Assembly: GCA_903895595.1 (NCBI GenBank)
Contig: CAITUP010000091.1
Location: 124,001 to 188,000 of the forward strand
From: an uncultured Acetobacteraceae bacterium
GTDB lineage: Bacteria; Pseudomonadota; Alphaproteobacteria; Acetobacterales; Acetobacteraceae
Length of the DNA stretch: 64,000 nt
Direction of reading: 5' to 3'
How positions within the stretch are numbered: position 1 is the first letter of the stretch; each line of letters starts with the position of its first letter. Of this stretch, positions 55,631 to 64,000 are shown one piece after another. The notes below the pieces were generated by a model. That model searched no databases. It was not told the DNA's origin and was given only the letters and a program-made list of their open reading frames with translations. A program made the position numbers and the translations under genes.

Positions 55631-56343
55631 CGCGGTTCGTCGGGCGCTTCGATGACGGTGCCGGAGTAGGGCTCGATGAACACCAGATGATCGTGCACCT
55701 TCGTCACGCCCGCGGTGTTCTCCGCCACCACCATGATCGCGCGGCGTTCGGCGTCGTCGGTGATGGTGCCCCAGACGTCCACGACGCCGTCCGCGACGGT
55801 GACGTTCAGCGAGGTGACGGGCGCCCAGGCCTGCTTTTCCAGCGCGTCCAGGATCGCGGTGCGGATGGCACTGTCGCCGCCGGCCGCGGGTTCGGCCTTG
55901 CGGGCATGCCCGATCAGATAGCGCAGCAGGTCGGAACGGCTGACGACGCCGGTCACGCGGTTGTGCTCCACGACCGGCAGCCGCTTGATGCGGTGCTTTT
56001 CCATGGTCTCCACCACCTCCTCCAGCGCCGCGGTGGCGGGGACGGCGATGACGTCGGTGGTCATGACATCGCGCACATGGTGGCCGTGGGAGTGGGTGAA
56101 ATCCGCCGCCTGCCGCCCGGGGGAGACCAGCAGCCGCAACCACCAGGGCCGGTGCCGCTGGGTGCCGAGTTCGGTGCGGCGGAGCAGATCGCCCTCGGTC
56201 ACGATGCCGGCGAGTTCGCCCTTGGCATCGACCACGAACAGGCCGGAAATGTCGCGGGCGAGCATGGTCTTCGCCGCTTCCTCCACCGTCGCGTCGGGGG
56301 AGACGGAGATCACGTTGCGGTTCATCACATCGGCGACGATCAT
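55627..56343 (-). CDS. tandem CBS-domain and BON-domain protein
   Basis: This 238-residue cytoplasmic protein has CBS domain 1 at about 8-60 (VISVSPDATVEEAAKTML, GIVTEGDLLRR), CBS domain 2 at about 95-148 (TTDVIAVPATAALEEVVETM, GVVSRSDLLRYL) and a BON domain at about 165-228 (LNVTVADGVVDVWGTI). CBS pairs bind adenosine nucleotides; BON domains often bind membranes or lipids. The start at 56343 has GAGGAC upstream; the track start is 77 codons earlier. Its overlap with glpD suggests a role tied to energy state, which is inference. Confidence 0.88.
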   Translation of the reverse strand: MIVADVMNRNVISVSPDATVEEAAKTMLARDISGLFVVDAKGELAGIVTEGDLLRRTELGTQRHRPWWLRLLVSPGRQAADFTHSHGHHVRDVMTTDVIAVPATAALEEVVETMEKHRIKRLPVVEHNRVTGVVSRSDLLRYLIGHARKAEPAAGGDSAIRTAILDALEKQAWAPVTSLNVTVADGVVDVWGTITDDAERRAIMVVAENTAGVTKVHDHLVFIEPYSGTVIEAPDEPR

Positions 56344-56508
56344 GGTTTTGTCCTCTGCGGTTGCCTCGGTGAGTTCGTGTATCCCGCTTATAGCCGGGTT
56401 GCATTGATCTCGCACCGTCGCTGCGTATTCACGTCCAACGGATAATGTTGACGCGAACTCGTGCGATTGCCAAATAGGAACCATCGACCCGAACGCAGAG
56501 ATCGCCCC

Positions 56509-57163
56509 ATGTTTCGTATTTTTTTTGATAAGCGCCATTATTTTTACCGGGGCACTGTCGCAAGCCTGGGCCAATGTGGTGTTTTACACCGATAAAACCA
56601 GCTTTGCCGCCGCCGCGTATACATCGCTGCTGGAGGATTTCGAAAACACGGGTGCGTCGGTCGAGGTGCCACTGCCGGGCTTCAGCCATAACGGCGTGAC
56701 CTATACCGGTCTGGCGGGAACCCCTTTCCCCAATGTCTACATTGTGACGCCGGGGGCTACCGGTTACGGCGCGGGCGTATCCCAACCGGTCCCAACCAGT
56801 GTTCTGGTGGGTAACGGCGATGAGAGTTTTCGCGTCGCATTCGACGTATCCCGTAACGCGGTTGGGTTCGACGTGTATCTCAATGGACTTGGTGCGGCCC
56901 AGGTAAGGGTTTACGGGGGTTCGGATTTGCTGGGGAGCTATGATTTTAACCCGGCCGAGAACGATCTGACCTATCTTGGGTTCACCAGTACAACGCCGAT
57001 CGATGCGTTCGAGTTTACATCGACGGACGGCCGTATATTGAATACCGGAATCGACAATATTGCCACGGATATCCCGGAACCCGGTTCCCTCGCGTTGTTG
57101 GGAATGGGTTTGGCGGGATTCCTGGGACTGCGCCGCCGCGCCGGAACCGACACCCCGGCCTAA
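56509..57163 (+). CDS. PEP-CTERM sorting-domain protein, out of frame at a T8 tract
   Basis: The body (about 205 residues) is a secreted beta-rich protein (FYTDKTSFAAAAYTSLLEDF) ending in IPEPGSLALLGMGLAGFLGL then RRR, the exosortase-type PEP-CTERM tail. The ATG at 56509 is in another frame: ATGTTTCGTA followed by eight T. With seven T it would read MFRIFLISAIIFTGALSQAWA, a perfect signal peptide joined to the body. So either the T8 run is a sequencing error, a phase-variable slippage site, or a disabling mutation. The track uses a TTG at 56525 with no ribosome site. Function is unknown. Confidence 0.7.
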
Positions 57164-57183
57164 CCAGGGGGGGCGCTCGGCGC

Positions 57184-58581
57184 TTATCCGCCGGCCAGTT
57201 TCGCCAGCAGGCGGATGTGGGAGCGGATTCCGTGGTGGAAACACGCCTGTTCGAATTTTTCGTTCGGGCTGTGGATCTGGTCGTCGTCCAGGCCGAAGCC
57301 CATCAGCACGGAATCCAGGTCCAGCACCTTCCGCAACGACGTCACCACCGGAATGGAGCCGCCGCAGCCCATCAGGACCGCCTGCTTGCCGTATTCCTCG
57401 GTCAGCGCGTCGAGTGTCGCCTTGATCCACGGTGTGTCGGTGTTCACCGCGATCCCCGGTGCTCGGGCGTGGTCGGCGAATTCCACCGTCGCACCCGGCG
57501 GCAACCGGTCTTGGACGAACTGCTGAAACTGGGCCACGACTTCGTCCGGTTCCTGCCCCGGCACCAGCCGGAACGATACCTTGGCGGACGCGTGCGCCGC
57601 GATCACGGTCTTGCTGCCCTCGCCGATATAGCCGCCCCAGATGCCGTTGATATCCGCGGTCGGCCGCGCCCACAGCCGCTCCAGCGCGGAATAGCCCCGC
57701 TCGCCAGATGGCGCGGTCAGCCCGATATCGCGCAGGAATGCGGCCTCATCGAACCCGAGCGCATCCCACTGCGCGCGTTGGGCGTTGGAGATCGGCTTCA
57801 CCCGGTCGTAAAATCCCGGCAACTGAATCCGCCCGTTCTCGTCATGCAACTGCCCGAGGATGCGGGTCAGCGCGTTGATCGGGTTCAGCGCCGCCCCCCC
57901 ATACAACCCCGAGTGCAAATCCCGTTTCGCCGCCTTCAGGGTCAGTTCGGCGTAAACCATCCCGCGCAGCATCGTCGTCACCGCCGGGGTTTCGACGTTC
58001 CACATGTTCGTATCGGAAATCAGTGCCACATCGGCGGCGGAAAGTTCCGCTTTGTTCGCGATCAGGAAAGGTTCGAGGTTTTTGGAACCGACCTCTTCCT
58101 CCCCCTCGATCAGCAGAGTCAGACGCGCGGGAATGCAGCCGCCAGCGGTGTGCCAAGCGCGCAGAGCCTCGATGAACATCATCGCCTGACCCTTATCGTC
58201 CACCGCGCCGCGCGCGACGAAACGCTTGCCGCGCGGGCCGTCGATCAACTGCGGTTCGAACGGCGGGCTGTTCCAAAGCTCCAGCGGGTCGGGCGGTTGC
58301 ACATCGTAATGGCCGTAGAACAGTACGTGCGGGCCTTTGTAGCCGGCCGGCCCAGGATGATGCGCGACTACCACCGGATGGCCAGCGGTCGGGCGCACGC
58401 TGGCCTCGAACCCCATGCCGGACAGTTGGTCCCGCACCCATTCGGCGGCTTTGACACACTCGCCTTTATATTCCGGCTGCGTGCTGATGGAGGGGATACG
58501 CAGCAGATCGAACAAGCGGTCGCGAGAGCCCGCCAAATCGGCGTCGGCGTGGGCGAGAACAGCATCGACAGACGCGGACAT
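57184..58581 (-). CDS. M20-family metallopeptidase (dipeptidase)
   Basis: This 465-residue di-zinc enzyme has a first metal His in FYGHYDVQPPDP, bridging Asp in GAVDDKGQ, catalytic and metal Glu in IEGEEEVGS, Asp in ISDTNMW and the last His in DQIHSPNEKF. The dimerisation domain contains RDLHSGLYGG. Members hydrolyse dipeptides or N-acyl amino acids. Last gene of a four-gene operon, 15 bases after the LLM gene. Confidence 0.92.
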   Translation of the reverse strand: MSASVDAVLAHADADLAGSRDRLFDLLRIPSISTQPEYKGECVKAAEWVRDQLSGMGFEASVRPTAGHPVVVAHHPGPAGYKGPHVLFYGHYDVQPPDPLELWNSPPFEPQLIDGPRGKRFVARGAVDDKGQAMMFIEALRAWHTAGGCIPARLTLLIEGEEEVGSKNLEPFLIANKAELSAADVALISDTNMWNVETPAVTTMLRGMVYAELTLKAAKRDLHSGLYGGAALNPINALTRILGQLHDENGRIQLPGFYDRVKPISNAQRAQWDALGFDEAAFLRDIGLTAPSGERGYSALERLWARPTADINGIWGGYIGEGSKTVIAAHASAKVSFRLVPGQEPDEVVAQFQQFVQDRLPPGATVEFADHARAPGIAVNTDTPWIKATLDALTEEYGKQAVLMGCGGSIPVVTSLRKVLDLDSVLMGFGLDDDQIHSPNEKFEQACFHHGIRSHIRLLAKLAGG

Positions 58582-58596
58582 GGCGGACTCCTTCGT

Positions 58597-59739
58597 TCAA
58601 GCCGGCGCGAACAGACGTTCTTCGGAGCCGGTGGCACTGCCCTCGAACGGATCGATCTCGCCCTGGAACGCCTTGTCGCGTTGCAGCACCGGCATCACCT
58701 TGTCGGCGAACAGGCGCATGTTCAACTCGGCGAGGTGATGCGGCATACTGCCGAAGGAGAATTCCGTCACGAAATGATCCATCCCTGTCAGTCGCCGCAG
58801 TTCGGCGATTTGTTGGATGCAATCGTCCGGCGTGCCCGCGACCTGGATGCTGACGTAGAAGTCCGTTGCCTTGTCGCGGAACGTGTCGTCCTTCATTTTG
58901 GTGTAGGTTTTCGCCAGCTTGCCGTAGGATTCATAGCCTTTCACGTTGGCCAGATGCCCGTCGGCGAAATGGTAGTGGTTGTCGATGGACTCCCATTTCT
59001 CACCGAGGTACCGCGTTGCCAGGTCGCGCGCTTCCTGACGCGTCGGCGCGCAGGCGACATTACTCAGGATAATCGGCGGCCGGGGCGTGTGGCCGACGCT
59101 GCGGGCGATCTCTCGGTAACGGAGCACATCTTCCGCCGCTTTCGGCCATTCGTTCTGCATCACGACCAGCATGCCGAAGCCGAGTTTCGCCATGATCTCC
59201 GACGACTCGGGGCTGACCGAGGACGCATAAAACCGCCGTTCGGGATGCGAAATCGGCCGGGGGCGGATCGACATTTCGGGGATTTTGTAAAACTCCCCGT
59301 TCCAATCGAACCGCTCGTTCGACAGCGCCTTCACGATCAGCTGCGCCGATTCCACGAAACGCGGGCGTGCTTCCTCCATCGGAATGCGGAAGCCTTCGTA
59401 TTCGACGGTGGCGGCACCGCGGCCGAAGCCCATCAGGGTGCGCCCGCCGCTCATGACATCCAGCAGCGCGATTTGTTCCGCGACCCGGATCGGGTCGTGC
59501 CAGGGCAACACGATCACGCAGGTGCCCAGCGTGATCTTGCTGGTGCGGCCGGCGTAGTACGACAGCAGCTGCAACGGCGCCGGCGACATCGAGTAGCCGG
59601 TGAAATGATGCTCCAGCGCGAACAGCGAGTCGAAGCCCAACGGCTCCGCCAGATCGCCCAGGCCCATGTGTTCGTGATAAAGCGCAACGTCGGGGCGCCC
59701 GGGTTGGGCCAGGATGCTGAGTGCGGTACCGACTTTCAT
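58597..59739 (-). CDS. LLM-class flavin-dependent oxidoreductase
   Basis: A 380-residue TIM-barrel monooxygenase of the bacterial luciferase-like family. FALEHHFTGY, TLGTCVIVLPWHDPIRVAEQ and GRTLMGFGRG are typical. It uses reduced FMN and oxygen. The strong AGGAGG site precedes the ATG. It is 12 bases after the extradiol dioxygenase gene, which suggests joint oxidation of an aromatic or related substrate. Confidence 0.92.
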   Translation of the reverse strand: MKVGTALSILAQPGRPDVALYHEHMGLGDLAEPLGFDSLFALEHHFTGYSMSPAPLQLLSYYAGRTSKITLGTCVIVLPWHDPIRVAEQIALLDVMSGGRTLMGFGRGAATVEYEGFRIPMEEARPRFVESAQLIVKALSNERFDWNGEFYKIPEMSIRPRPISHPERRFYASSVSPESSEIMAKLGFGMLVVMQNEWPKAAEDVLRYREIARSVGHTPRPPIILSNVACAPTRQEARDLATRYLGEKWESIDNHYHFADGHLANVKGYESYGKLAKTYTKMKDDTFRDKATDFYVSIQVAGTPDDCIQQIAELRRLTGMDHFVTEFSFGSMPHHLAELNMRLFADKVMPVLQRDKAFQGEIDPFEGSATGSEERLFAPA

Positions 59740-59751
59740 GGTTCATTCCTC

Positions 59752-60732
59752 CTAGCGAAAACTCGCGAAACACAAGCCCGTGCCGGTCAACGCGGGCGTG
59801 CGATAGCCGGGCACATAGGTGACCCAATCCAGGTCCAGCGGGCCCAGCGCGCCGGCCATGCAGATCCAATTGCGAATTTCCGAGCTGCCCGCTTGCAATT
59901 TCGACAGCGGCGCGTGGCGGAAAAAGGCGGCATCGTGCCGGCGCAGAGCATCGATCACACGGTGGTCCCATTCCTCGTCGACGACGAAATGGCTCAGCCC
60001 TCCGGACGCCAGAACACCGATCCGCGCATCGCCTGGGAACAGACGCACCGCGCGCGCCAAGGCTTCACCCAGGGCGTAACAGCGCGCCGGACTGGGCTGG
60101 TTCGGCGGGTAGTAGGCGTTCAGAAATACCGGCACGATCGGCAACGGTTTTTCATCCAGGCAAAACTTATGGACATACGAATACGCATGCCCTTCCGCCC
60201 GACCGGCCGGAATACGGTCCGACACCGAAAGATCGAAATCCGCATCGCGCAGATGTTCGACCAGATGCGTGGCCAATGCCGGTTCGCACGGATATTCCAC
60301 ATCGCCTTCGGTTTCCAGAAACCGCATCCGTGCTCGGCTCATCGCGTCCGTCGCCGGTTTCCCTTGGGCATTGCGGATCGTCGCGCCCAGGTAAAATCCG
60401 ATCGCCGGCATGTTCGAATGGTCGAACAGTTCCTCCTGATCGTCGCCCACGACAATCAGTGCATCCAAGGCCGCCTCGGCGATGGAGGCGCGCAGCCGAG
60501 CCTGGGCGGCGCGGATGTTGGCGTGGCGCTGGCGCAGGACGTCGGGGGCGATTCGGTCGAGGGCGTCCAGCGGCGCCACCGCCAGCAGATCGTCGTAGCG
60601 GCAGGGGCGCCCGTCGAGGCCGAAATGGGCGCGGGCGCGGTCGCGGGGCAGAAAACTTTCCCGCCATTCGTCGGCCTCTCCCGCCAGCATGGGGCTGTGG
60701 GAGGTGCCGAATGCCGCGACCAACTCGGCCAT
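59752..60732 (-). CDS. class III extradiol ring-cleavage dioxygenase (LigB-type)
   Basis: A 326-residue LigB-like protein. The first iron ligand is H12 in FGTSHSPML; a second His is in ELFDHSNMPA, the proton-transfer His in GGLSHFVVDEEWD, and the Glu ligand in SSEIRNWICMAGAL. Relatives cleave protocatechuate, gallate or related catechols. No alpha-subunit gene (LigA) is adjacent. Flanked by NIPSNAP and LLM genes with 9 and 12 base gaps. Confidence 0.88.
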   Translation of the reverse strand: MAELVAAFGTSHSPMLAGEADEWRESFLPRDRARAHFGLDGRPCRYDDLLAVAPLDALDRIAPDVLRQRHANIRAAQARLRASIAEAALDALIVVGDDQEELFDHSNMPAIGFYLGATIRNAQGKPATDAMSRARMRFLETEGDVEYPCEPALATHLVEHLRDADFDLSVSDRIPAGRAEGHAYSYVHKFCLDEKPLPIVPVFLNAYYPPNQPSPARCYALGEALARAVRLFPGDARIGVLASGGLSHFVVDEEWDHRVIDALRRHDAAFFRHAPLSKLQAGSSEIRNWICMAGALGPLDLDWVTYVPGYRTPALTGTGLCFASFR

Positions 60733-60741
60733 GGATGCCTC

Positions 60742-61362
60742 CTACCGAATGGGGGAGAACGAGGCCGGCGCGACCAACTGGTTTTCCTGCTTCAGGATCG
60801 CCCCCGTCGCGCCGCTTCCCGGCGGCCACAGGCCGCGCGCGACCGCATCGGCGCGAATGCGCTGGCGTTCGGCGGCGTCCTTATAGGCCCAGATATGGAC
60901 CCATTTGTTCAGCCCGCCGAATTCCGAATACATCGCGGCGACCAGGGGGGAGAGCTTCACGCGTTCGTCGATTTTCGTTGCCCAGCGCTCCATCACACCC
61001 GGCATGGCGCCCGGGGCGATCGTGTAGCTGCGGATTTCGAACACCGGTCCGACTTCTCGGGGTGTCCAGGCAGGGGAGAACGGGGCAGGGGTGAAAACCT
61101 CGCTTTGCTGCGATTCCACGAACTCCCGGATCGGCGGGGGCCAGCCTTCTTCCTTGGCGGCGGCAGCGCGGACTTCGGTGCGGTGTGCGAAACTGTCGTA
61201 GCACCAGACGTGGATAATTTGGTTCAGCGCACCGACTTCGGTGTGCCAGAAGGCTGCGAGCTTGGAGTGTTTCTCCCGCACCGGCAAAGCGGCGGCGAAG
61301 CGCTTCTCTGCCTCGGCCAAGGTGCCGGGTTTCAGCTGGTAGGTGCGTACTTCGACGATCAT
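60742..61362 (-). CDS. NIPSNAP-family protein, two tandem domains
   Basis: This 206-residue protein has two ferredoxin-like NIPSNAP domains, one starting IVEVRTYQLKPGTLAEAEKR and one starting VFEIRSYTIAPGAMPGVMER, each followed by a conserved Trp/His region (IIHVWCYDS, WVHIWAYKD). The biochemical role is not established for the family; in bacteria such genes often sit in catabolic operons. First gene of the four-gene operon. Confidence 0.9.
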   Translation of the reverse strand: MIVEVRTYQLKPGTLAEAEKRFAAALPVREKHSKLAAFWHTEVGALNQIIHVWCYDSFAHRTEVRAAAAKEEGWPPPIREFVESQQSEVFTPAPFSPAWTPREVGPVFEIRSYTIAPGAMPGVMERWATKIDERVKLSPLVAAMYSEFGGLNKWVHIWAYKDAAERQRIRADAVARGLWPPGSGATGAILKQENQLVAPASFSPIR

Positions 61363-61421
61363 GACCGTTCCTCGTTCTTGTCCGCGATAACGTTAGAACG
61401 GGTCGGTTCGGACGCAAAGAC

Positions 61422-62159
61422 CTATCCGCCGCCCGCCCGTTTCTCGCGGAGCGCTTCGAGGACCTGCTTGATCTCCGGCGGCGACATATCGCGGCCGAGG
61501 ACCGCTTCCGCGTCGCGTTCCCGCCCGGCCATTGCCAGCACAGCGGCGTAATCGTGCCGCACCTTGGATGACGCCGAGGGGTCGTTGGCCAGCGGTTCGA
61601 TCAGCGGCAACGCTTCGGCGGCATTGCCGGTCATTGCCAGCGACAGCGCGAGATTGACACGGGCGGCGATGTTCGCAGGTTCGATCGATCGCACCTTGCG
61701 ATACGCGACCTGCGCTTCCTGGTGCTGACCCAGCAGGTCACGGGCGATCCCAAAATTGTTGAGGGCGTTCAGATTGGCCGGTTCTTGCCGCAGTACATCT
61801 TCGAACAGCGTTGCCGCGGCGGCGGCGTCCGTTCCCAACCGCAGTCGGCCCAGGCCGATCTTGCCGTGCACGGATTTGGGGTCCAGCGCCAGCACCTGCA
61901 GAAACGCTGCCTCGGCATCGTTGTTCTGTCCCAGCTGCGTGGCGGCGTCGCCCTTGATCAGCAAAGCCTGCTTATCCGACGGCGATCGAGTCAGAATCCC
62001 TTGCGCCACCTGCAACGCGATTTGAGGGGACCCGTTCCGCAACGCCGACTCGCCGACCTGAATACCTGGTTCCGCCGAATGCCGGCCGGCGCATCCCGAC
62101 AAAACCAGCGCCAGGACGAGCCCGCATAACCCCGTTCGCACGAATGGATTACCCCTCAA
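61422..62159 (-). CDS. tadD: TPR lipoprotein of the Tad pilus locus (TadD)
   Basis: A 245-residue protein with a lipoprotein signal (LVLALVLSGCAGR, lipobox LSGC), then TPR-like repeats (LALDPKSVHGKIGLGRLRLG, NLNALNNFGIARDLLGQ, NIAARVNLALSLAMTG). TadD is the outer-membrane-associated pilotin-like factor of Tad pili. Its ATG overlaps the tadC stop by 4 bases (ATGA), confirming operon context. Confidence 0.88.
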   Translation of the reverse strand: MRGNPFVRTGLCGLVLALVLSGCAGRHSAEPGIQVGESALRNGSPQIALQVAQGILTRSPSDKQALLIKGDAATQLGQNNDAEAAFLQVLALDPKSVHGKIGLGRLRLGTDAAAAATLFEDVLRQEPANLNALNNFGIARDLLGQHQEAQVAYRKVRSIEPANIAARVNLALSLAMTGNAAEALPLIEPLANDPSASSKVRHDYAAVLAMAGRERDAEAVLGRDMSPPEIKQVLEALREKRAGGG

Positions 62160-63091
62160 TGGCCGAAAACCCTGCTGACCTGAAGAAAAGCCGGACCGGC
62201 CGCTACGATGAACACCGCGGGCAGAATGAAAACGATCATCGGACCGGTGATCGCCACCGGAAGACGCGCGGCCTTCTCTTCGAATTTGGTCAGTATTTCC
62301 TCGCGCAACTCCGCCGAAAGTGCGCGCAGTGCCTGGGATACGGGCGTGCCGTACTGGAGCGTTTGGATAAGTGTCGTTGTGAACCGTTTAAAGCTTTCGA
62401 TGTTGGTGCGCTGGCTGAGGTTCAGCAATGCCTGCCGGTTGTCGGTCATGATCTGGAATTCGGTGGCCGTGAGCGCGAACTCCAGCGACAGTTCGCGATA
62501 GGAGTGCCGCATCTCCTCGGCAACCCGCACCACGGCGGAACCGAGGCCCAAACCGGACTCCGTGCAAATGACCATCAGATCCAGCGCGTCCGGCAAACCT
62601 TGCTCGACCCGCTTCAGATAGTTTTTCCGGCGTTTGCCGATAACCCAATCCGGCATGATCAAGCCAACGATGAAGAACGCAGGCAGGATAAGGATTTTCA
62701 AACCGCGCAACGACTCGAAGTAGTTGGTTACGAACAGGCCGATAATCAGCATGAACAGCGGCGAAAACAGTTTGAAACCGAGGAAAACATGCAAACCTTG
62801 GTGTCCCCGCAGTCCCGAACTTGCCAGCATCAGTTCCAGTTCAGTCCGGGTTCCGGCGGGAATCAGGCCGCTGCGCAACAACAGAGTGCCGACGGCCGAT
62901 GCGACACCGGTCATGGTGTCGCGCATCGCGTCGCCCTGCGAACCCGGAACGCTCGTACCCCCTTCGCCGTGAATCATGCGGATTCGCGCGGCCATCGTCT
63001 CACGCGCGCGAATATCCTGCAGCAGCAGCAAGCCCGAGACCATTAGCATCACGAGCAGGAAGCCAGAGGTCATAAGGAGGAAGGACTTCAT
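62156..63091 (-). CDS. tadC: Tad pilus inner-membrane platform protein TadC
   Basis: A 311-residue type II secretion F-domain protein. The N-terminal membrane segment (FLLMTSGFLLVMLMVSGLLL) is followed by two central segments, the F domain (LPDALDLMVICTESGLGLGSAV, about 190-300) and a C-terminal segment (PMIVFILPAVFIVAAGPAFL). With TadB it forms the assembly platform for Flp pili. The start at 63091 overlaps the tadB stop by 4 bases; the track start is 230 codons earlier inside tadB. Confidence 0.9.
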   Translation of the reverse strand: MKSFLLMTSGFLLVMLMVSGLLLLQDIRARETMAARIRMIHGEGGTSVPGSQGDAMRDTMTGVASAVGTLLLRSGLIPAGTRTELELMLASSGLRGHQGLHVFLGFKLFSPLFMLIIGLFVTNYFESLRGLKILILPAFFIVGLIMPDWVIGKRRKNYLKRVEQGLPDALDLMVICTESGLGLGSAVVRVAEEMRHSYRELSLEFALTATEFQIMTDNRQALLNLSQRTNIESFKRFTTTLIQTLQYGTPVSQALRALSAELREEILTKFEEKAARLPVAITGPMIVFILPAVFIVAAGPAFLQVSRVFGH

Positions 63092-64000
63092 GACAGAGCC
63101 CTTTTGATGATGAAGTGGATGCTGAGCAGCCCCGCTGTGAGCAGTACGATAGCCAGTCCGAGCATGTATTGCCCGGCGGGGTCGGTGAATAACACGCTGA
63201 TGTATTTGGGGTTGACGAGCCAAAGGAGAAACCCGATCGCGATCGGGAGCACCGCGAGCACCATTGAGCTGCTGCGCGCCTCGGACGTCATCGCGCGACC
63301 TTTGGCTTTCAGAGCCGCACGCTTTCTGATGACGTCGGCCAAGCTTTCCAGCGTGTCGCTCAAGGTGCCGCCAGTTTGACTTTGCAATGTCAGCGTGGTG
63401 GCGAAGAAGCGGTATTCTGTCAAACCGGTGCCTCGTGCGAGGTTTTGCAGTGCCTCTTCCATCGTCACGCCAACCGAAACCTGGTCGACCAGCCGGGCGA
63501 ACCCGTTCGCGGTCGTCGGCGGCGCGACACGCGACACATTTCGGATGGCTTCCATCACCGGAATGCCGACGCGGATGGCGCGCACCATCAACGACAGGAC
63601 ATCCGGAAATTCGTTGAGCAGCGCTATTTGCCGCCGGCGCACGAAATAGCCGAAGTAATTGCGGCACATCAGTACCCAGATAACCGGCACGGACGCGGTA
63701 GCCCAGGAACCGAGGAAGGCGGATACCGTGGCTTCCGCGAGGCGCGCCGCGACCAGCAGTCCCGCCAGCGCGACCCACCAAGGTGTCGGATAAAGGGCGC
63801 TTTTGAGTGGATCGAACCCAAAGACCCAGCCGATGCGCGCGACAACCGAACGTCCGATCACCTGCTCGGACTCGCCGAACGCCGATACCTCGATATAGGT
63901 CGGGCGCAGGTGGGAGGCGACGATCGCCGCCAAACGTTTATCCCGCTTTTCCGCTTGCTTTTGCGCCTGTGTGACCAGCACCGCGCTGATGCACAGGCCA
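63088..64000 (-). CDS. tadB: Tad pilus inner-membrane platform protein TadB (5' end missing)
   Basis: The frame is open to the right edge, reading GLCISAVLVTQAQKQAEKRD before the GTG the track used at 63981, so that GTG is not the start. The F domain (FPDVLSLMVRAIRVGIPVME ... TGLTEYRFFATTLTLQSQTG) is followed by two C-terminal membrane segments (VLAVLPIAIGFLLWLV, GLAIVLLTAGLLSIHFI). It overlaps tadC by 4 bases. tadA would be expected just beyond the window. Confidence 0.9.
   Translation of the reverse strand, partial: GLCISAVLVTQAQKQAEKRDKRLAAIVASHLRPTYIEVSAFGESEQVIGRSVVARIGWVFGFDPLKSALYPTPWWVALAGLLVAARLAEATVSAFLGSWATASVPVIWVLMCRNYFGYFVRRRQIALLNEFPDVLSLMVRAIRVGIPVMEAIRNVSRVAPPTTANGFARLVDQVSVGVTMEEALQNLARGTGLTEYRFFATTLTLQSQTGGTLSDTLESLADVIRKRAALKAKGRAMTSEARSSSMVLAVLPIAIGFLLWLVNPKYISVLFTDPAGQYMLGLAIVLLTAGLLSIHFIIKRALS

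Noticed and set aside
54200-56404. A 734-residue ORF covering glpD and the CBS-BON region
   Set aside because: The upstream two thirds of the extra part are in the wrong frame for the CBS-BON protein, which has its own clear domains and start; glpD begins at the GTG at 55630.

Overview
This 64 kb window is GC-rich, densely coded chromosomal DNA from an alphaproteobacterium. Acetobacteraceae/Rhodospirillales is my best inference. It rests on HemJ-type heme synthesis, a TTAA-N7-TTAA (CtrA-type) site, a Tad pilus locus, Hint-domain surface proteins and many ABC/MFS transporters. No taxonomic marker gene, tRNA, rRNA or CRISPR array was seen.

Layout. (1) 1-16.2 kb: the start of an exported protein, then one 16 kb gene for a 5351-residue tandem-repeat protein. 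(2) 16.4-24.2 kb: a membrane-anchored nucleotide-sugar dehydratase, a DegT-type sugar aminotransferase, and a 1378-residue beta-repeat protein ending in a Hint autoprocessing domain. Together with the giant gene this looks like a cell-surface block. (3) 24.3-30.8 kb: a dipeptide-type ABC importer without ATPases, an AI-2E-type permease with a coupled 62-residue membrane protein, and hydroxypyruvate isomerase plus tartronate semialdehyde reductase (glyoxylate/glycerate metabolism). (4) 30.9-35.5 kb: an XRE regulator, a BT1-like MFS carrier, a HyuA-type hydantoinase and a small unknown protein. (5) 35.5-39.3 kb: a sensor kinase broken by a frameshift, a stand-alone receiver and an OmpR-type regulator. 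(6) 39.7-46.5 kb: HemJ, a HAD phosphatase, a lactonase-like metallo-beta-lactamase-fold enzyme and a complete branched-chain (Liv-type) ABC importer with a LivM-LivG fusion. (7) 46.6-52.5 kb: two MFS carriers, an amidohydrolase, a D-2-hydroxyacid dehydrogenase and a TauD-type dioxygenase. (8) 53.4-57.2 kb: Nudix hydrolase, GlpD, a CBS-BON protein and a PEP-CTERM protein whose signal peptide is out of frame at a T8 run. (9) 57.2-61.4 kb: a four-gene catabolic operon (NIPSNAP, extradiol dioxygenase, LLM flavin oxidoreductase, M20 peptidase). (10) 61.4-64 kb: tadD, tadC and part of tadB.

Two dispersed repeat families lie between genes. One is a REP-like palindrome (about 11 copies, often paired through a conserved linker). 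The other is a 112 bp MITE-like element (two copies) with inverted termini, 3 bp flanking duplications and a compensatory change in its central hairpin. The most unusual items are the giant repeat gene with a CtrA-type box in its upstream region, the Hint-terminated repeat protein, the MITE pair and the T8-tract PEP-CTERM gene. I found no self-evident new defence or biosynthetic system.
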